Below, piece after piece: positions 60,201 to 64,000 of a DNA stretch of 64,000 nucleotides. Location of the stretch: NCBI GenBank assembly GCA_030429565.1, contig JAUIFE010000028.1:44758-108757 (forward strand), given 5' to 3'. The notes under the pieces are model-generated. The model searched no databases and was not told the origin of the DNA. It was given only the letters and a program-made list of their open reading frames with translations. Made by a program: the position numbers and the translations under genes. Source of the DNA: Holophagae bacterium. GTDB lineage: Bacteria > Acidobacteriota > Holophagae > Acanthopleuribacterales > Acanthopleuribacteraceae. Positions within the stretch are counted from its first letter, which is position 1. Each line of letters opens with the position of its first letter.

Positions 60201-62998
60201 TCCTCAACTGTGTCGCGGCCTGGCTGCTGCACCGCGGTCGCCACGTGCGCGGTTGTATCGACATTCTCGTGCGCAACAACGAGGCCTGTGCTCAGCGCGG
60301 GCTGTATATGGACATGCTCACCGGCTACTTTTCCATGTTGATGGGCCTGACCTTCCAAGGCGACGACCTGCGCGAGACCTTTTCCGCCATTGAGAAAGGC
60401 ATCAAACTCGCCGACACCCGCCACGTTCCCGTCAACGGCCACATGTTCCGCAGCTTCGCCATGGGTTACCAACACCTGGGCGGTTTCGGCGTCCCCGAAC
60501 AGGACTTCGCCAATCATCTTGCCGCCGCCGGCCAATACGACGACCCAACTCTGGCCTACATCCTCTATATCAACATGGCCCGCGCCCACTTCATCATGGG
60601 CGAGTACCGCCAGTGTTTGGCCATGATCGAGGGCGCCGCCCAAGGCGAAAAGGCCTCAGCCACCTTGCTCGAGGTTGAAGAACTTTTCTACCACGCCCTC
60701 ACCCTCGCCGGTTTGTGCGACGAGGGCGACCACCAGGAACAGGTGCCCGCCTACCGCGCCAAAATCGCCGACATCCTCGCCGAACTCAAATACTGGGCCG
60801 ATCCCTGCCCGCGCAACTTCATGCCGCTCTACCAACTGGTTCAGGCCGAGCTGGCGCGTGTCGGCGGCGACCGCATCGCGCCCATGCGCCTCTACGATCA
60901 AGCCGTCGAAGCGGCGCGCCGCGAGGGTTTCAACCAAATCGCCATGGTCGCCAACGAACTGGCCGGCCGCTTCTACCTGGCCCAAGGCCGCCACAAGGTC
61001 GCCAAAGCCTATTTGGAAGAGGTCTTTGCCTTTTACCGCGCCGCCGGCTGTAACGAAAAATTGCGCCGTTTGGCCCGTTACTTTCCCAACGGCTTGGCCG
61101 CCTTCACCCGTGGCAACAACAATTCCGGCACCAAAAACGAATCCTACTTGGATCTCGACAACGGCGCCACCTCACTCGACTGGGAAGCCTTCGTCAAGAG
61201 CTCGCAGGCCATTTCCGGTGAAATCCGCCTGCCGGTCCTGTTAAAGAAATTGATTGGCATTGTGATGGAAAACGCCGGTGCCGAGAAGTGTTTCCTCTTG
61301 CTCAACCACCACGATGAACTGCGCGTTGAGGCCGAGGCCGGCGTGGGTCGCGACATGCAACGCGTGTCGACCTCGCTCGCCGAGTGCGGCGATAAATTGG
61401 GCATTACCACCGTCAATTACGTGTGGCGCAGCAAAAAATCATTGGTCCTCAACAACGCCGCCATTAACCCGCGTTTTGCCGACGATCCCTACATCCGTAC
61501 CCATCGGCCCAAATCGCTGTTGTGCACCCCTATTTTGCGCCAGGGCAAACTCTTGGCCGTACTTTATCTAGAAAACAACCTCATCACCAACGCCTTCACG
61601 CGCGAGCGGCTAAAGGTGCTCGATATCCTCTCGTCCCAGGCCGCCATCTCGCTGGAAAACGCCCGCCTTTACTCCGAGTTGGAAGATTACAGTAAAACGC
61701 TGGAAGAAAAGGTTGAGCAACGCACCGCGCAGTTGACGCGCCAGAACCAGGAACTGGAAGCGCTCGACCAAATTGTCGAAACGGTGAACCGCCAAATCGA
61801 AATGAACGCCGTGCTCAAGAGTTTGCTGACCCAGGGCGAGTCGTTGTTGCCGCGTGCCACGCGCAGCATGTGTTTCACTTGGACCGCTAACCTGGAGAAC
61901 TACGTCAGCATCTTTGGTTCGAATACGGGCCGCGTCATGACCGTCGAAGGTCTGCGCAAACGTTACCTCAAACCCAAGGCCCGCCTGGATGAAGGCATCT
62001 TCCTCAACCGCTTTCAACGGGCGGCGCACGAGGACAATCCGGCCATGCGTGGCTCGGCACTGGCGCTGAGTATCCACGACGCGGGCAAGGTCCGCGCGCT
62101 GTTAGTCTGGGAGAATCCCGCCGACGAAAACGCCTTTAACGACGTCCGCACGCAGCAATTGGCGCGTTTGCGCCGTCACGCGATTCTGGCCGTAGCGCGC
62201 TCGATGGACCACGACGAACTGAAAAACAAAAACAGCCAAATCATCAGTAGTTTGCAGTACGCGCAACGCATCCAAGAAGCCAACTTACCCGTTCAGGAAG
62301 CCATGGAACGCGCCTTACCCGAACATTTCGTGTTCTACCGCCCAAAAGACATCGTGTCCGGCGATTTTTACTGGTTCTACAAAACCGAAGGCAAGATCTT
62401 CATCACCGTCGTCGACTGTACCGGTCACGGCGTACCGGGCGGCTTCATTTCCATGCTGGGCCACGCGCTGCTCAACAAAATCGTGGCCGAACAAAAACTG
62501 GAAGACCCAACCGCCATCCTGGAGGCCTTGGACCACGGCGTGGCTCACGCCTTGAGTCGCCAGGTCGACAATCGCCGTTCGCGCGACGGCATGGACTTGG
62601 CGTTGGTCCTTATCGAACCGGAACAACGACGAATCTTGTTTAGCGGTGCGCACCGGCCCTTGTTCATTGTACGGGCCGGCGAGGGCGCCATTGAAGTGAT
62701 CAAAGGCAGCCGTAAAAGCATCAACCAACCGCTGCGCAACAAACGCCCCTTCGAAACCCACGAGTTATCCTACGAGAGCGGCGACATGATCTACCTGGCC
62801 ACCGACGGCTTCCCCGACCAAGTCAGCATTAAAGGCGAAAAGTTCGGCAACCAACGCTTCCGCAAACTGCTGAAAACCATGGCAAGCCAACCCTGCGACG
62901 CCCAACGCGAAGCCCTAAAAACAGCGCTGGCCGAGCACCAAACCAAAGCGGAACAACGCGACGACATCACCTGCCTCGGCATCCGCCTGCCTGGGTAA
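57203..62998 (+). CDS. Ser/Thr kinase - AAA ATPase - TPR-like - GAF - SpoIIE phosphatase fusion protein
   Basis: A 1931-residue cytoplasmic signalling protein. Residues about 10-275: eukaryotic-type kinase (Lys42, HMDLKPAN at 132-139 where HRD is usual, DFS at 153-155 instead of DFG, GTPAYMSPEQ). About 305-560: AAA/NACHT-like ATPase of the kinase-linked class (Walker A GYSGIGKT 334-341, Walker B FFLDDLQWAD near 464-471). About 600-1300: helical repeats. About 1330-1490: GAF. About 1490-1530: coiled coil. About 1670-1931: SpoIIE/PP2C phosphatase (SGDFYWFY, VDCTGHGVPGGFISM, ATDGFPDQ). Cyanobacterial and myxobacterial relatives end in a histidine kinase; here a phosphatase takes that place. The ribosome site is weak. 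Confidence 0.93.
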   Translation: MSPMTPRYAAPGFPIVATLYADRNFSVFRTLRNSDGKPFILKVLQSKFPSLFDIGALKHEFDILKNHPHPGLLEVVEIRVVDDYHCLLFEDFAGQTLLEYFHTHQPDLIDFLRIAQKITLILGWVHDHNIIHMDLKPANMLFNPDNKQVKITDFSLASLMSRELQEIHHSDRFVGTPAYMSPEQTGRMNRSIDYRTDFYSLGCTFYQLLTGSLPFDNIDGAALVHAHIAKRPTPPHERNPEIPQPLSDILMKLLEKPAEARYQSCDGLYHDLRYCEQKLLGGVDQEPFRPGSRDRVFKFKVSEKLYGREQEVRKLLDCLERTCGNSTAMMLVAGYSGIGKTTLIHELHKPIAMRRGRYAMGKFEQYNRDLPYLAVKQILAELVSHVLACNESDLDQWRRKLGEALGAQGRIITALVPELEEVVGPQPQLEPMSGDEAKFRFNSVFAAFLQAFTDVDAPTVFFLDDLQWADTASLNLLEYLLTQPQLPSLLILGAYRDNEVDESHPLRVLLEKLDKAGAGVDTLTLAPLKPASLVEMTADTLGAEPDEVTPLALLIGEKTNGNPFFAGQFLQSLYEKDLITIVDGAWHWDIDQIHDQGITDNVIDLLLEKINTIDQDAAHALRLASCIGHIFELKDLAAVCDIRPEKVADQLWDAVSENLILPVDGDTRFLYRGRLDGTFQLPEIQLRTRFKFTHDRIHQAAGSLVGKDEEQKLHLRLGELLLAEHRAGVEDKLFAAVHHLNRSQAIINKEDQRREVAALNLEAGRKAVAAIAYQSAVDLFRQGLRLLEDLVPAKDQLKIDLTSGLADTLMAMVEVEPAKKLYNELLTVIDDPLKRAGIHQIITISTMYFGPLEEGIIHGRQGLALMGITFPADPDEIEAMLAKEAQLLEDKLAACPLESLMDDLPEVSDNAALTVMNIFPPFHFALTYLEAETKMPDLVIHKALNYCLSHGLSEQAALIFMSYGYAQVSRRQNIYRGYMFGELALKATERFAAGTVSNLVLNCVAAWLLHRGRHVRGCIDILVRNNEACAQRGLYMDMLTGYFSMLMGLTFQGDDLRETFSAIEKGIKLADTRHVPVNGHMFRSFAMGYQHLGGFGVPEQDFANHLAAAGQYDDPTLAYILYINMARAHFIMGEYRQCLAMIEGAAQGEKASATLLEVEELFYHALTLAGLCDEGDHQEQVPAYRAKIADILAELKYWADPCPRNFMPLYQLVQAELARVGGDRIAPMRLYDQAVEAARREGFNQIAMVANELAGRFYLAQGRHKVAKAYLEEVFAFYRAAGCNEKLRRLARYFPNGLAAFTRGNNNSGTKNESYLDLDNGATSLDWEAFVKSSQAISGEIRLPVLLKKLIGIVMENAGAEKCFLLLNHHDELRVEAEAGVGRDMQRVSTSLAECGDKLGITTVNYVWRSKKSLVLNNAAINPRFADDPYIRTHRPKSLLCTPILRQGKLLAVLYLENNLITNAFTRERLKVLDILSSQAAISLENARLYSELEDYSKTLEEKVEQRTAQLTRQNQELEALDQIVETVNRQIEMNAVLKSLLTQGESLLPRATRSMCFTWTANLENYVSIFGSNTGRVMTVEGLRKRYLKPKARLDEGIFLNRFQRAAHEDNPAMRGSALALSIHDAGKVRALLVWENPADENAFNDVRTQQLARLRRHAILAVARSMDHDELKNKNSQIISSLQYAQRIQEANLPVQEAMERALPEHFVFYRPKDIVSGDFYWFYKTEGKIFITVVDCTGHGVPGGFISMLGHALLNKIVAEQKLEDPTAILEALDHGVAHALSRQVDNRRSRDGMDLALVLIEPEQRRILFSGAHRPLFIVRAGEGAIEVIKGSRKSINQPLRNKRPFETHELSYESGDMIYLATDGFPDQVSIKGEKFGNQRFRKLLKTMASQPCDAQREALKTALAEHQTKAEQRDDITCLGIRLPG

Positions 62999-63311
62999 TG
63001 TTGTGGATAAGAAGTGCAGTACATGCTTAGGCAGCGCCACATATCTCGCACCTCATTCGCATGCACCGCACTTCGCTTAAACCTAAAAGGAGCGCTAATC
63101 ATCAGAGCTAAGCGATTCCTGTTGGCGATTTCGTACAACCTGTTAGGCTACAACATCTCGTAAAAATGCTCGCGGCGCTTACCATTTCGCGCCGCACGCG
63201 GCCTCGGCCCGCTTCTTCCAACATGTTACGCACTAACACCTTGCGCGATTTTACCAAACTGAATAACTCCGTTTAGGCAGGACCAAGCACCTTGTTCTCA
63301 AGGGATCACCC
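62999..63311. other. Intergenic region with dispersed repeat
   Basis: Convergent gap between the fusion-protein gene (+) and the small secreted-protein gene (-). It contains dispersed repeat copy F (63105-63224) and no gene. Confidence 0.55.
63105..63224 (+). repeat. Dispersed repeat, copy F
   Basis: GCTAAGCGATTCCTGTTGGCG, TACAACCTGTTAGGC, ATCTCGTAAAAATGCTCGC and CCGCTTCTTCCAACATG follow the reverse complement of copy A block for block. For example, TCTCGTAAAAATGCTCGC is identical in both. Copies A and F are about 53 kb apart. Confidence 0.8.
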
Positions 63312-63548
63312 TTAAGGACAGTTCTGAACGAGACACTGGGAACTCCCTTCCGCATCACAATCATATTGGTGGCGATTGTTGTTTGGGATCGGGCATCGTA
63401 CCCTTGACTTTCTGTAAATAGCTGTTGAGACACCCCCTCCTGAACCGGAAGGCGGCCCAGGATCTTTTTGAGGCTTTAAGTCCCCTTCAGCAATCACGAA
63501 ACAAAGAGAGAACACCAGACACAAAGAGAAACTAATTAGTTTCTTCAT
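63312..63548 (-). CDS. Small secreted Cys-containing protein
   Basis: A 78-residue protein with an excellent ribosome site (AAGGAG, 8 bp before the ATG). The signal peptide is KKLISFSLCLVFSLCFVIA. The mature part of about 58 residues has a Pro/Gly/Ser linker (PGPPSGSGGG) followed by a tail with four Cys (RCPIPNN, DCDAEGSSQCLVQNC). I do not recognise the family. It is the distal gene after a thioredoxin-like frame on the same strand, about 55 bp away, which suggests that disulfides matter. It could be a small secreted effector or a peptide precursor with a Sec leader. Confidence 0.7.
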   Translation of the reverse strand: MKKLISFSLCLVFSLCFVIAEGDLKPQKDPGPPSGSGGGVSTAIYRKSRVRCPIPNNNRHQYDCDAEGSSQCLVQNCP

Positions 63549-63603
63549 GGAACACTCCTTGGAAATAAATTAGGACACACCTGTAACATCGACTGAACAG
63601 GAT

Positions 63604-63870
63604 TTATTTGAGCTTAAGCATGTATTCATAAACCATTTCGCTTAATGACTCATAACCAGGCAAAGGGTAATAGGCAAAAGTAATTTTCTCTCTGTGAACT
63701 AACACAAGTGCAGGTGACTGTTTTACGCCATTATCTCGAGCAAAGAATCCTTCATCAACATACAGAGGAAAATCGATCTGATTCATCCTAACAAACTGAT
63801 TAACATAAATATCGCGACTGGACTCTAAGACTGCAATTTTAGGTAGCGTAATTTTTTTCGCGACCTCCAT
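63604..63870 (-). CDS. Thioredoxin-like fragment (possibly frameshifted or partial)
   Basis: An 88-residue frame that looks like the C-terminal part of a redoxin/TlpA-like domain: KIAVLESSRDIYVNQFVRMNQIDFPLYVDEGFFARDNGVKQSPALVLV, with the cis-Pro loop (KQSPALVLV) but no CxxC. The ATG has no convincing ribosome site. A frame that is open from the right window edge ends 28 bp inside this one, and loss of one A from the A7 run near 63851-63857 would fuse them. The true gene may therefore start outside the window, and this may be a frameshifted or sequencing-damaged piece. Confidence 0.5.
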   Translation of the reverse strand: MEVAKKITLPKIAVLESSRDIYVNQFVRMNQIDFPLYVDEGFFARDNGVKQSPALVLVHREKITFAYYPLPGYESLSEMVYEYMLKLK

Positions 63871-64000
63871 TAGACCTGAGTGGCGCGCTAAGACTTAAAA
63901 AGATCTTTCTTGCGTCTAAACATAACGAATTATCGAATGTCCCCAATATGACATGAGTCTCTTCAGTTCCTGCAGTAAAATCACACAGCTGAAGCAAGTC

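Overview
The window looks like the chromosome of a Gram-negative, GC-rich (high 50s % by eye) environmental bacterium. It encodes outer-membrane barrels, Tat substrates, lipoproteins, a quinol-dependent nitric oxide reductase, several two-component systems, FG-GAP and beta-propeller secreted proteins, and a giant kinase/ATPase/SpoIIE protein. This mix would fit a marine acidobacterium (Holophagae/Acanthopleuribacter-like), but no marker gene is present and that placement is inference. I see no tRNA, rRNA, CRISPR array or intact insertion sequence.

Left part (1-9.3 kb): the start of a PilJ-type chemoreceptor; an ApbE / DUF4266 lipoprotein / DUF3570 barrel / TlpA-like thioredoxin cassette (0.9-3.9 kb); a kinase-regulator pair divergent from a porin and a small phosphate-binding-like protein (4-7.6 kb); and an FG-GAP secreted protein split by an in-frame TAA (8.1-9.3 kb). 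At 9.5-10 kb lies a decayed copy of part of the nitric oxide reductase gene joined to a copy of the tail of the binding-protein gene. It is followed by about 1.4 kb of non-coding DNA carrying copies of a roughly 120-150 bp dispersed repeat.

The centre (11.4-28.9 kb) is the main discovery: a co-directional gene cluster joining RiPP (ribosomally made, post-translationally modified peptide) machinery to a dedicated type II fatty-acid/polyketide set. The RiPP side has a PqqD-like recognition protein, an orphan protein, an ABC exporter, two 49-aa precursor peptides with a shared TGCQxHCSTGGSA core, a radical SAM/SPASM maturase and a transglutaminase-like protein. The acyl side has an acyl carrier protein, FabZ- and FabG-like enzymes, an enoyl-CoA hydratase, a complete ketosynthase and a second ketosynthase lacking both catalytic histidines. 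Two CocE/Xaa-Pro-type hydrolases, another short-chain dehydrogenase and a beta-propeller protein complete it. The gene content predicts an acylated, radical-modified peptide. A membrane-tethered AraC-type regulator lies just downstream, convergent with the cluster.

Right part (31-64 kb): full-length quinol nitric oxide reductase; an acetoacetate-decarboxylase-like protein; a membrane-anchored dual-specificity phosphatase; two secreted beta-propeller proteins; a second kinase-regulator pair; a PhoX phosphatase next to a cyclic-nucleotide-regulated patatin phospholipase; a PotD-like binding protein translationally coupled to a histidine kinase and CheY-like regulator; a secreted repeat protein; two paralogous sedolisin-like proteases without signal or propeptide; a 1931-residue Ser/Thr kinase-ATPase-GAF-SpoIIE protein; and, at the end, a small Cys-containing secreted protein beside a thioredoxin-like fragment.
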